This document shows, piece after piece, positions 13,257 through 19,670 of a DNA stretch of 22,795 bases (within the stretch, counting starts at the first letter, position 1; every line of letters starts with the position of its first letter). A program made the position numbers and the translations under genes. The notes beneath the pieces were generated by a model. It was not told the DNA's origin. It did no database searches and saw only the letters and a list, made by a program, of their open reading frames with translations. The DNA lies in the IMG/VR virus record IMGVR_UViG_3300048033_001213, positions 1 to 22,795 of that record, one strand, 5' to 3'. The stretch comes from a virus.

Positions 13257-13430
13257 ATGAATAACAATTTACAAATGGACTCACTTAAAATTTCTTTTAA
13301 CGAAAGATTCTGGTCGGGCTATTCTGACCAAAAACTGCAAAGTATTATTGCAGATGATTCGTTCCTTGATTCTTACAGGAATGATGCGAGAAAAGAACTA
13401 ACTAAACGACATACCAACGATGACTTATAA
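13257..13430 (+). CDS. Small first gene of the early operon
   Basis: A 57-residue ORF (51 from ATG 13275): LKISFNERFWSGYSDQKLQS, then IIADDSFLDSYRNDARKELT, charged and probably helical. It is the first frame after the promoter and overlaps the next short frame by 11 bases. The promoter spacing favours the 13275 start for a leadered message. No domain recognised. A small early host-takeover or regulatory protein is possible. Confidence 0.55.
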   Translation: MNNNLQMDSLKISFNERFWSGYSDQKLQSIIADDSFLDSYRNDARKELTKRHTNDDL

Positions 13431-13551
13431 AGAAGATTTGTTGAGACTGCACAAAGCAGAGATCGTTGCCTTACGTGGCAAGGTGCAAGAATTAGAAGCT
13501 AAACTAGAACTATTTAATCAAGAACAATGGAAAGAAAGACAGGAACGATAA
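13420..13551 (+). CDS. Very small coiled-coil protein
   Basis: A 43-residue ORF, MTYKEDLLRLHKAEIVALRG then KVQELEAKLELFNQEQWKER, with clear heptad spacing of Leu/Ile/Val over most of its length, so probably one long helix. It overlaps its neighbours on both sides (11 and 25 bases), which fits the dense packing here. The pattern suggests a dimerising regulator or adaptor. It is short, so it could be a chance frame. Confidence 0.5.
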   Translation: MTYKEDLLRLHKAEIVALRGKVQELEAKLELFNQEQWKERQER

Positions 13552-13958
13552 AAATGTTCCAACCTGCGATGCCACCAACTTATGTTGGACACGGAGGAAA
13601 AACTATGAACTCTTGGATGGTAACTATGGAGGATGGAAATCAATATAAGTTTTCATCAATCGGTGATTTTAAATACCAACCCGGAACAAGAATCGGCTTT
13701 GATGTCGATATGAACAACAACTATGCAGTCAAAGTTGCAAAAAACGTAGACAACCTTGACCAACCAAAACCACCAGTTGCAAGTTTCAGCAATATGAGTG
13801 CGGGAAAAGGATCAAAGGATGATTTTATTTTGTTGCAAGTATGCTTCAAAGAAGTTATGCAGGCCTTTGCCAAAGACTATGAGCATTTAGTATTAACCAA
13901 AACAGAAGAATATTACGATGGAATTAAAGCAATCTACAACAGAAAACAAGGAATCTAA
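13527..13958 (+). CDS. Possible OB-fold ssDNA-binding-type protein
   Basis: A 143-residue protein. The N-terminal 70 residues look like a small beta-barrel: GTIKMFQPAMPPTYVGHGGK, NSWMVTMEDGNQYKFSSIGD, PGTRIGFDVDMNNNYAVKV. This is followed by a Pro/Ser linker and a helical C-terminal 45 residues (FILLQVCFKEVMQAFAKDYE). The barrel pattern and the neighbouring SSB-like gene and ATPase suggest nucleic acid binding in replication or recombination. I see no diagnostic family motif, so this is inference from fold pattern and context. Confidence 0.55.
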   Translation: MERKTGTIKMFQPAMPPTYVGHGGKTMNSWMVTMEDGNQYKFSSIGDFKYQPGTRIGFDVDMNNNYAVKVAKNVDNLDQPKPPVASFSNMSAGKGSKDDFILLQVCFKEVMQAFAKDYEHLVLTKTEEYYDGIKAIYNRKQGI

Positions 13959-13965
13959 CGTTGAA

Positions 13966-14235
13966 ATGTTGGATTCAATACGACTGTTTCCACCCGGTAA
14001 AAATGCACCGGATTACGCAATTGGAGACTTGGTTGTGTCAATTGACAAACTAGAAAAAGAGATTTCTAAAATGAAAGAATTTGCTGACACAAAAGGTCAA
14101 ACAAGATTTCAAGTTAGAAGATCTAAAGGTGGTAATCTGTACAGCGTTTACAATGATTATTACAAGAACCAAAAGGCAGTTGATTCAAAGGGTCACTCTC
14201 CCGATAGAGGTGGTGATGATGATTTGCCTTATTAA
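13966..14235 (+). CDS. Single-stranded DNA-binding protein-like, acidic DDDLPY tail
   Basis: An 89-residue protein from ATG 13966, eight bases after the previous stop. An upstream ATG at 13918 would overlap that gene by 41 bases. MLDSIRLFPPGKNAPDYAIG then DLVVSIDKLEKEI is a beginning I recall from small SSB-like proteins of marine phages. RFQVRRSKGGNLYSVYNDYY follows. The last six residues, DDDLPY, closely resemble the acidic tip by which bacterial SSB recruits partner proteins (DDDIPF). It likely coats ssDNA during replication or exonuclease-driven recombination. It is shorter than bacterial SSB. A terminator follows directly. Confidence 0.65.
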   Translation: MLDSIRLFPPGKNAPDYAIGDLVVSIDKLEKEISKMKEFADTKGQTRFQVRRSKGGNLYSVYNDYYKNQKAVDSKGHSPDRGGDDDLPY

Positions 14236-14253
14236 TTTTTTTGTTTGATAACT

Positions 14254-14278
14254 CCCCCCTTAATTGGGGGGTTTTTTT
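14254..14278 (+). terminator. Perfect-stem terminator
   Basis: CCCCCC (14254-14259), loop TTAATT, GGGGGG (14266-14271), then seven T (14272-14278). It ends the SSB-like transcript 18 bases after the stop. The inverse arm order (C then G) is symmetrical in a hairpin, so it may also act on antisense transcripts. Confidence 0.85.
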
Positions 14279-14285
14279 ATATTTG
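14278..14285 (+). promoter_or_regulatory. Possible -7 box before the ATPase gene
   Basis: TATATTTG fits TAnnTTTG exactly and, as at 13243, lies only a few bases before an ATG (14289). No TTTG lies 19 bases upstream, where the terminator stem sits, so the promoter is incomplete or depends on another factor. Confidence 0.4.
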
Positions 14286-14288
14286 GAT

Positions 14289-15197
14289 ATGCTAATTGAA
14301 TTTAATGATGAAATACAAAAGATTCGAGATGTCAGAAATGGCAAGATTCGTGAAGGTTTTAAACTGGAAGTTCCTGAGATTGACGAACATTTTCGGTTCA
14401 AAAAAGGCAATTTCAATATTGTTTTGGGTCACGCTAATGTTGGTAAAACTTCTGTTGTTTTATATCTTATGCTCTTACATAGTCTTAAAAATGGTCTTAG
14501 ATGGCTTGTTTTTAGCAGCGAGAACGATCCTTACACCCTGATCAAAAAGCTAATTGAGTTTTTAGAACAGAAACCAATCAACAAGATTCAAGATTCAGAA
14601 TTTGACAGTAGGCTTGACTTTATCAATAGTCACTTCAAGTTTATATCAAACGAAGAAATCTATGATTGGAAAGCATTGAAAGGACTTGCACAGGCTGTTA
14701 AGAATGCTTGGGATTATGATGGATTTATAATTGATCCTTATAACTCTCTCACAAAAAAGCTTGACAAGGGGATGAATGGACACGAGTATGATTATAATGT
14801 AACCACAGAGATGAGAATGTTTTGTAAAAAGAACAACGTTTCGATTTGGTTATGTGCTCACGCTGCCACAGAAGCTTTAAGAAAAAAGCACCCCCAAAAC
14901 CACGATTATTATGATCACCCTATCCCACCTATGGCAAGTGATATTGAAGGCGGCGGTAAGTTTGTGAATCGTGCTGATGACTTCTTGGTTGTGCATCGAT
15001 ACATATATCATCCGGTTGAATGGATGTTCAGTTTTATTCACGTAAGAAAGGTTAAAGACATTGATACCGGCGGACGCCCTACCTCAATTGATCAGCCGAT
15101 TGTTTTGAAATCACTTGTTAATAATGTAGGTTTTAAAATAAATGATGTATCTTTAATACCAAAGCCTAATCGAGAACAAGCCGATTTGCCTTTTTAA
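14289..15197 (+). CDS. RecA/DnaB-fold replicative helicase-like ATPase
   Basis: A 302-residue protein. ATG 14289 follows the terminator; a TTG at 14241 would place the terminator inside the gene. Walker A is GHANVGKTS (47-55). Walker B is GFIIDP (145-150) after a WDYD turn. A sensor strand, ISIWLCAHA (184-192 region), precedes SDIEGGGKFVNRADDFLVVH, the stretch that in DnaB-like helicases lies before the arginine finger. RKVKD (253-257) follows. There is no DnaB N-terminal domain and no primase domain. The C-terminus, REQADLPF, resembles an SSB-type tip. It probably unwinds DNA at the phage fork or loads on ssDNA. A RadA- or AAA_25-like recombination ATPase is the alternative. Confidence 0.8.
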   Translation: MLIEFNDEIQKIRDVRNGKIREGFKLEVPEIDEHFRFKKGNFNIVLGHANVGKTSVVLYLMLLHSLKNGLRWLVFSSENDPYTLIKKLIEFLEQKPINKIQDSEFDSRLDFINSHFKFISNEEIYDWKALKGLAQAVKNAWDYDGFIIDPYNSLTKKLDKGMNGHEYDYNVTTEMRMFCKKNNVSIWLCAHAATEALRKKHPQNHDYYDHPIPPMASDIEGGGKFVNRADDFLVVHRYIYHPVEWMFSFIHVRKVKDIDTGGRPTSIDQPIVLKSLVNNVGFKINDVSLIPKPNREQADLPF

Positions 15198-15200
15198 CCT

Positions 15201-15374
15201 ATGGATTTTAATTTTCAAATTGTACCAGTTCACGGTTTATCGCTTGGTGTGATTTACTACAACCCAAACATTGATCAAAGATTTAACAATCTGCCTGATG
15301 TGGAAGAAGAAGATTATTTTGAACGTATTACGTTTATGTTTTTGATCTTTGGGATTCACATTACTTGGTTTTGA
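15201..15374 (+). CDS. Small hydrophobic-tailed protein of unknown function
   Basis: A 57-residue ORF: MDFNFQIVPVHGLSLGVIYY, an acidic middle (LPDVEEEDYFE), then ITFMFLIFGIHITWF. The HGLSLGVIYYNPN motif, the acidic spacer and the final hydrophobic ITW are familiar to me from short hypothetical proteins found near replication genes of marine Bacteroidetes phages. The C-terminal 16 residues could be a membrane anchor. It starts three bases after the ATPase stop, and its TGA overlaps the probable TTG start of the next gene. Confidence 0.65.
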   Translation: MDFNFQIVPVHGLSLGVIYYNPNIDQRFNNLPDVEEEDYFERITFMFLIFGIHITWF

Positions 15375-15865
15375 AAACAACACTTGAATTGATTTTTGAG
15401 AAGCACAATGACTGGGTTGGTATTGTGTGCTCTTTTGGATGCAATAGATCAACTGCCGAAGATATTGTGCAGGAATGTTACATCAAGCTTGACCGACTAA
15501 TAAAGTCAGGAACAGATTTTATGTACAATGAAACAGAGATTAATCACTTTTACGTTTTTAGAACTTTGAGGTCAATGTTTATAGATCTAAAAAGAAAAGA
15601 AGCGAGAGCAGGGTGGGTAGACATTGAACGTATATCAAGCAAAAGCTTTGACAGGATGGTTTCAGATTACGAACTTGATATATCAGAGAAGTATGAAGAG
15701 ATTCAAAAAGAACTTAAATCAATGCATTGGTACGATCAAAGAGTTTACAGTTACATTGAAGGTGGAGAAAGCATTGCAAGTCTAAGTGAAAAAACAGACA
15801 TCAGTTATTATTCTTTGTACAATACATACAAAAACGTAAAGAAAAAACTTAAAAAGAAACTATGA
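15371..15865 (+). CDS. Sigma-70-family (ECF-like) RNA polymerase sigma factor
   Basis: A 164-residue protein. Near the start, WVGIVCSFGCNRSTAEDIVQ then ECYIKL fits region 2, with the core-binding D-h-V-Q-E-x-h-h-K-L signature (31-40). FRTLRSMFIDLKRKEAR (63-79) fits region 2.4. IASLSEKTDISYYSLYNTYK then NVKKKLKKKL (135-164) fits a region 4 helix-turn-helix. TTG 15371 gives a 4-base TTGA overlap with the previous stop; TTG 15365 is an alternative and no early ATG exists. The likely role is to redirect host RNA polymerase to phage late promoters. Weak non-canonical motifs before 2929 and 5849 are candidate targets. Divergence leaves room for a sigma-like regulator. Confidence 0.7.
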   Translation: MKTTLELIFEKHNDWVGIVCSFGCNRSTAEDIVQECYIKLDRLIKSGTDFMYNETEINHFYVFRTLRSMFIDLKRKEARAGWVDIERISSKSFDRMVSDYELDISEKYEEIQKELKSMHWYDQRVYSYIEGGESIASLSEKTDISYYSLYNTYKNVKKKLKKKL

Positions 15866-16032
15866 AACTTGGAGACTTAATTGCAAAAATCACAAAGTTC
15901 TTTTATATCGATAGATTCGTAAAGTGGCTTGTGGTTGATATGCTTGGCTACGAAAGTTGTGGCTGTGAGGAAAGACAAAACAAATTAAATGAAATTAAAA
16001 TTTTCTGGAATGACACAGATGAACGAAAATGA
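15862..16032 (+). CDS. Small protein with CGC-x-x-RQ-x-LN motif
   Basis: A 56-residue ORF overlapping the sigma gene by ATGA. LGDLIAKITKFFYIDRFVKW is followed by YESCGCEERQNKLNEI. The pairing of a short helix with a CGC(x)2RxxxLN motif recurs, as I recall, in many small phage proteins of unknown function, often near lysis or packaging genes. The Cys pair may bind metal. The first 30 residues are amphipathic to hydrophobic and could associate with membrane. It overlaps the next frame. Confidence 0.65.
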   Translation: MKLGDLIAKITKFFYIDRFVKWLVVDMLGYESCGCEERQNKLNEIKIFWNDTDERK

Positions 16033-16234
16033 ACACAACAAGTTTGCTGAAATAAAAAAGACTGGTTTCACAAAAGGAAATCAAGATGATGTTTCAAAAT
16101 TCATAGCAAACCTTCACGCAAAGTATTTTAATCACACCTTTTATTTACCCTGTTCTTGTAGCCCAAAGACTTGGCAAACTTGGATTGATGAGTTAAATGT
16201 GATTCATAGGAATGGGACTGGATCGGATTCATAG
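16019..16234 (+). CDS. Small Cys-containing protein of unknown function
   Basis: A 71-residue protein from ATG 16019. ATGs at 15989 and 16010 are alternatives with longer overlap into the previous gene. NQDDVSKFIANLHAKYFNHT then FYLPCSCSPKTWQTWIDELN shows a C-S-C-S-P-K-x-W-x-x-W pattern that suggests a small metal site or a structured turn. It overlaps the nuclease-like gene by 23 bases. I recall similar short proteins in marine Bacteroidetes phages without known function. Confidence 0.6.
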   Translation: MNENEHNKFAEIKKTGFTKGNQDDVSKFIANLHAKYFNHTFYLPCSCSPKTWQTWIDELNVIHRNGTGSDS

Positions 16235-16619
16235 CTTTGAACAGGCTGTCGTTACCCTTCTCAATTTTGATGACTGGGATTTGAAGTGGACCGGGGAGGG
16301 CTACGATAGTTGTGATGCTGTTGGCAAGACACCGAAAGGAATTACTTGTGCAATGGAAATGAAGTTCAGGACAACTTGGTATGAAACGAAGATGCTTGAG
16401 GTTTACAAGTATGATCGTATGATGGAAATGGATGTCGAAGCAAGATTCTATTTTGTAAATGATCCGAAAGGACATTACATATTCTGGCTTGACAATCTTA
16501 AGTTGCCAAAAAAAGAAACTTTATACTGCCCCGGAACAACATTATGGACAAGCAAAAAAAAAGATAAAGATGTTTATTTACTTCAAGAAAAATCAGCTTC
16601 ATATAGATTAAGTTATTAA
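16212..16619 (+). CDS. Possible PD-(D/E)XK nuclease-fold protein
   Basis: A 135-residue protein. FEQAVVTLLNFDDWDLKWTG gives a candidate Glu10. YDSCDAVGKTPKG gives Asp35, followed by a strand carrying Glu-Met-Lys in AMEMKFRTTW (49-51). E...D...ExK in this order and spacing is the PD-(D/E)XK core. EVYKYDRMMEMD then EARFYFVNDPKGHYIFWLDN continues the alpha/beta pattern. The length fits single-domain Holliday-junction resolvases or VRR-type nucleases. It could process replication intermediates before packaging. No close family is recognised and activity is inferred from motif order only. Confidence 0.55.
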   Translation: MGLDRIHSFEQAVVTLLNFDDWDLKWTGEGYDSCDAVGKTPKGITCAMEMKFRTTWYETKMLEVYKYDRMMEMDVEARFYFVNDPKGHYIFWLDNLKLPKKETLYCPGTTLWTSKKKDKDVYLLQEKSASYRLSY

Positions 16620-16639
16620 AATTTTTTTATATTAGCTGA

Positions 16640-16927
16640 ATGAATAACGATGAAAAATTAAACTATCACAAAAAAATAGATGCGGTTTTCGATGCAGAGT
16701 TGGATTCCGATCTTGCGCTTATTCTCGCTTTGATTGAGAAATGGACAACACAAAAGCCAGACAGTAAACCTATCTTGAAATTGAGAGATGCATTTATACA
16801 GGTCTACTCAAAGATTCACACTCTAAGAATGGAAAGGGAACTTGCATACAAAGCAATGTCTCAGTACAGATCCGATAAACTTCGTGCGGTTGAACGTGCG
16901 AGAAAAGCTGAAGAAAATGACAAATAA
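16640..16927 (+). CDS. Helical protein of unknown function
   Basis: A 95-residue, charged, all-helical protein: KIDAVFDAELDSDLALILAL, IEKWTTQKPDSKPILKLRDA, then a long helix through KIHTLRMERELAYKAMSQYR and KLRAVERARKAEEN. The C-terminal half looks coiled-coil. It starts 20 bases after the previous stop, behind an AT-rich leader (TTTTTTTATATTAG), and overlaps the next gene by 11 bases. No motif identifies a function. Position in the DNA metabolism operon is the only clue. Confidence 0.6.
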   Translation: MNNDEKLNYHKKIDAVFDAELDSDLALILALIEKWTTQKPDSKPILKLRDAFIQVYSKIHTLRMERELAYKAMSQYRSDKLRAVERARKAEENDK

Positions 16928-17138
16928 ACAAATGATTGATTTTTATAATGAAATGAGTGCAAAAGATCTTGAATACTTTTTAAACTTGACAGTCCAAAGA
17001 TTGGTTGTTCCAAGAGCAGAGGATGAAGGAGTTTGCTGTGAAGAAGTTGATATGATCACATTGAATGGAATATATTTTGATGTAGTCACAAAGCCGTTTT
17101 TAGAAATATGTTTACAAAAAAAAGAAAAAGATGAATAA
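16917..17138 (+). CDS. Small acidic protein before the exonuclease
   Basis: A 73-residue protein from ATG 16917, overlapping its neighbours by 11 and 8 bases; a longer frame from 16842 would run deep into the previous gene. KQMIDFYNEMSAKDLEYFLN, VQRLVVPRAEDEGVCCEEVD, then FDVVTKPFLEICLQKKEKDE. A Cys-Cys pair sits in the acidic middle. No known domain. Tight coupling to the exonuclease suggests a possible inhibitor, cofactor or host-nuclease modulator, as often found beside phage exonucleases, but this is speculation. Confidence 0.6.
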   Translation: MTNKQMIDFYNEMSAKDLEYFLNLTVQRLVVPRAEDEGVCCEEVDMITLNGIYFDVVTKPFLEICLQKKEKDE

Positions 17139-17970
17139 TATAAAGTTACTAAATGGAGAAGTTTGGAATGAAAAAAAGATACTTCTCGAAATGCGAGATG
17201 ATAATTTCTACTATGATTATCTTTCAACAGAAAGAGTGTTAAGTAAATCTTCAATAAGCGGATTGATACCACCAAAAAGTGCCAAAGCTTGGTACTATGG
17301 AACAGGAAAGAAAAATAGTGAAGCTGCTTTCAGGGCAGGAAGTTTGTTTCATTGGGCAATACTTGAGCCTGAAAAGTACGAGGACGTTTATTTTAGCAAG
17401 TACAAAACAAGAAGGGCGCAGGCATTTAAAGATGAAAGACAAAAAGCCGGAAAGGAAATATATACAGAAGCTGAAAGAAGCTTTAATCAAACCCTTGTAT
17501 CAGAGTTTACTGTGAACAAAAAAGCAATGCAAAAGCTTTCGAACTGTCAAAGTGAGGTGCCATTAATTGGCAATTTATTTGGCCTTCCCTTTCGTGGAAA
17601 AGCTGATCTTATTTCAGATGATGGAAGAATGTATGATTTAAAAACTTGCGGAGACCTTGAGGATTTCCCAAAAAGTGCTTACGCTTATGCTTATGACATT
17701 CAGGTTTACATTTATTGTGAGTTGTATGGAGCCAAGCCTGAAGATTTTGAGTTTCTTGTAATTTCAAAGAACACATATGATATAGGATTTTATCCGGTTG
17801 ACAAAAGCTTCTATGATCAAGGAAAAGAAAGGCTACAACTTGCTTTAGAAGTTTATAATGCAATATTCCACGAAAAGACAGATGAGCAGATACGAGAAAC
17901 CCTAAACGAGATAACCTACGAAAACAAATTATATTCATTAAAAAAATACAGCAATGTTAAAAGCACCTAA
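17131..17970 (+). CDS. RecE/exonuclease VIII-like PD-(D/E)XK exonuclease
   Basis: A 279-residue protein matching the PDDEXK_12 (exodeoxyribonuclease VIII-like, DUF3799) group. The N-terminal STERVLSKSSISGLIPPKSA is the usual opening. RAGSLFHWAILEPEKY (68-83) carries the conserved His74. LPFRGKADLI (Asp159) and MYDLKTC (Asp169, Lys171) form the nuclease core. YDIQVYIYCELYG (188-200) is the Q-x-x-x-Y motif. Such enzymes resect double-stranded ends 5' to 3', usually paired with a RecT- or Erf-type annealing protein. No annealase is recognisable here, so the SSB-like proteins or host proteins would have to serve. It overlaps the DnaA-like gene by 17 bases. Confidence 0.85.
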   Translation: MNNIKLLNGEVWNEKKILLEMRDDNFYYDYLSTERVLSKSSISGLIPPKSAKAWYYGTGKKNSEAAFRAGSLFHWAILEPEKYEDVYFSKYKTRRAQAFKDERQKAGKEIYTEAERSFNQTLVSEFTVNKKAMQKLSNCQSEVPLIGNLFGLPFRGKADLISDDGRMYDLKTCGDLEDFPKSAYAYAYDIQVYIYCELYGAKPEDFEFLVISKNTYDIGFYPVDKSFYDQGKERLQLALEVYNAIFHEKTDEQIRETLNEITYENKLYSLKKYSNVKST

Positions 17971-18409
17971 ATTAAAAAAGAAGTTAACCAAAAGTTCTGC
18001 TCTTTCACAATATGAAGCACAGCAAATTGCAAGAAGAATTAAAAAGCTGACAGATATTGATGTTTTTAAGAAAACAAGAAGGCAAGATTGCGTTTACGTA
18101 CGATCAGTTTTTAATCACACTTTGAGCAAGGTTTTTGGTTGGGGATTGTCAAGAATAGCAATGCTTTATAAAGCTAATGGCTACAAGCAATATGATCACG
18201 CTACTGTTTGGCATTCTTTAAATATGTTTGATCTTTATATTCAGTATGAGCCAACCTTGATGAATTTGTATGAAACAGTCGCAACGCACACAAAGAACAA
18301 AAATGCATTAAGGATTTTGATACACAACAAGTTGAAAGGTTTGGCACCGGAGCAATTGGAAGCAATCAACACCTTGACAGATACATTTTATAAAGAGAAC
18401 GAAGTATGA
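17954..18409 (+). CDS. DnaA domain IV-like DNA-binding protein
   Basis: A 151-residue protein. Residues 40-95 follow the DnaA C-terminal DNA-binding pattern: a basic start (KKTRRQDCVYVRSVF), a middle helix (WGLSRIAMLYKANGYKQY), then DHATVWHSLN (81-90). The last closely resembles the DnaA signature DHTTVxHA that contacts the DnaA box. No AAA+ ATPase domain is present. The C-terminal 50 residues are helical (LRILIHNKLKGLAPEQLEAI). It could mark the phage origin and recruit host machinery, sequester host DnaA boxes, or act as a repressor. It overlaps the glycosyltransferase gene by ATGA. Confidence 0.7.
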   Translation: MLKAPKLKKKLTKSSALSQYEAQQIARRIKKLTDIDVFKKTRRQDCVYVRSVFNHTLSKVFGWGLSRIAMLYKANGYKQYDHATVWHSLNMFDLYIQYEPTLMNLYETVATHTKNKNALRILIHNKLKGLAPEQLEAINTLTDTFYKENEV

Positions 18410-19098
18410 TACCACAACAAATACATCAGATATTCTTTTCTTTTAACGGATCAAAGCTTGAGGACTTTCCTTTATTTCAGCAAAGCATCACAAGTATGAA
18501 AGAGAAAAACCCAACGTTTGATTGTTTGGTTTGGACTGAAAAAGGGGTTGAAGAATTAATCACAAAGCATTATCCTGAATTTTCTGAGTTTTACAAATCT
18601 CTTGATTATGACATAATGCGTCACGACTTTGCAAGAATGGTTATCCTTCATCGCTTTGGAGGATTTTATGTAGATATGGACAACGTGGCTTTAAAAAGTT
18701 TTGAGCCATTAACAGAATACAAGATGGTTTTGAGCAGCATCAAGCATATCAAACCAAAACACAGAGAATTTGTTATCAACGACTTTATGGGCTTTAAACC
18801 AAAGCACCCTTTAACATCTTATTATTTGAATCAATGTCAAGAAAACTATTTGCAGAAAAAGTCGATTGATGTTTACAGAGAATGGAAAGTAAGATTTGTA
18901 ACGCAAACAACTGGACCGAAGTTCTTCTCAAGGCTTCTCAAGAAATACTACCCAAACTACACACCTATGCAACTTGCATATATGAACACCAAAGACACCT
19001 TGCAGAAATATTGGAAGGATGATAATTTGGAATTAAACAAAGAAGATTATTACTTTGAGGAAAAATTTGCAGGTTCGTGGATTAAATCAATGATATGA
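18406..19098 (+). CDS. DXD-motif glycosyltransferase (GT32/Gly_transf_sug-like)
   Basis: A 230-residue protein starting IPQQIHQIFFSFNG, the usual opening of this family (I-P-x-x-I-H-Q-x-x). The donor site is visible as RHDFARMVILHRFGGFYVDM then DNVALK (72-97), where RxDxxRxxxLxxxGGxYxDxD is the family signature; Asp90 and Asp92 form the DXD that binds metal and sugar nucleotide. Relatives transfer sugars to glycans or proteins, but some phage copies sit in DNA-modification clusters. Here ATGA overlap links it to the ParB-like gene, with a second glycosyltransferase and a dioxygenase following. It may add or extend a sugar on an oxidised base. Glycosylation of the Thr-rich virion protein is an alternative. 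Confidence 0.82.
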   Translation: MIPQQIHQIFFSFNGSKLEDFPLFQQSITSMKEKNPTFDCLVWTEKGVEELITKHYPEFSEFYKSLDYDIMRHDFARMVILHRFGGFYVDMDNVALKSFEPLTEYKMVLSSIKHIKPKHREFVINDFMGFKPKHPLTSYYLNQCQENYLQKKSIDVYREWKVRFVTQTTGPKFFSRLLKKYYPNYTPMQLAYMNTKDTLQKYWKDDNLELNKEDYYFEEKFAGSWIKSMI

Positions 19099-19670
19099 TA
19101 AAAAAAGTAAACATTTCAGAAGTAAAGAAAAACCCTGACAATCCAAGATTGATCAAGGACTACAAGTATCAAAAGCTTGTAAGGAGTTTAAAAGACTTTC
19201 CAAAGATGCTTGAATTAAGGCCTATTGTCGTAAACAAGGATATGGTTATACTTGGTGGCAATATGCGTTATCGTGCGAGTATGGATGCCGGACTCAAAGA
19301 AGTTTGGATTAAAATTGCAGAACTTACACCGGAACAAGAGAAAGAGTTCATCATTAAAGATAATTCAAGTTTCGGAGAATGGGACTGGGACACACTTGCA
19401 AATGAATGGGATATTCAGGATTTAAAAGAATGGGGGTTGGACTTGCCAACTGTATATTTTGATGATGATGAAGAGCCAAAGTTTGATGAAGAAGAATTAT
19501 CTCAGGAATTAGATGCGTACATAAACGCAAATATCAAGCAAATTGTGTTGCACTACAACACGGAAGATTATGAAGCTATGATGGAAAACCTTGAAAAATT
19601 AAAGGAAAAGGAATCTGCCGAGGATAATAGTGCGTTGGTAAAAAAGCTGATTGATGAAAGGCTTTCCTAA
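19095..19670 (+). CDS. Solo ParB-like (ParB/Srx-fold) protein
   Basis: A 191-residue protein. Residues 1-75 form a ParB N-terminal domain: ISEVKKNPDNPRLIKDYKYQ, LRPIVVNKDMVILGGNMRYR, AGLKEVWIKI. The GGNMRYRA (54-61) box corresponds to the nucleotide-binding G-x-x-R-x-x-A motif. The stretch EFIIKDNSSFGEWDWDTLAN then LKEWGLDLP is the linker that in many phage proteins joins this domain to a DNA methyltransferase, but no methyltransferase domain follows. The remainder is acidic (FDDDEEPKFDEEELSQ) and ends in a helix. Solo ParB-like proteins occur in phage clusters with TET/JBP oxygenases, where they may target or regulate modification. It is not a partition protein: no ParA partner is seen. Confidence 0.78.
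   Translation: MIKKVNISEVKKNPDNPRLIKDYKYQKLVRSLKDFPKMLELRPIVVNKDMVILGGNMRYRASMDAGLKEVWIKIAELTPEQEKEFIIKDNSSFGEWDWDTLANEWDIQDLKEWGLDLPTVYFDDDEEPKFDEEELSQELDAYINANIKQIVLHYNTEDYEAMMENLEKLKEKESAEDNSALVKKLIDERLS

Noticed and set aside
19095-19670. ParB-like protein as evidence of a plasmid-prophage partition system
   Set aside because: No ParA, no centromere-like repeats, no ParB C-terminal dimerisation domain; its linker matches methyltransferase-associated ParB domains.
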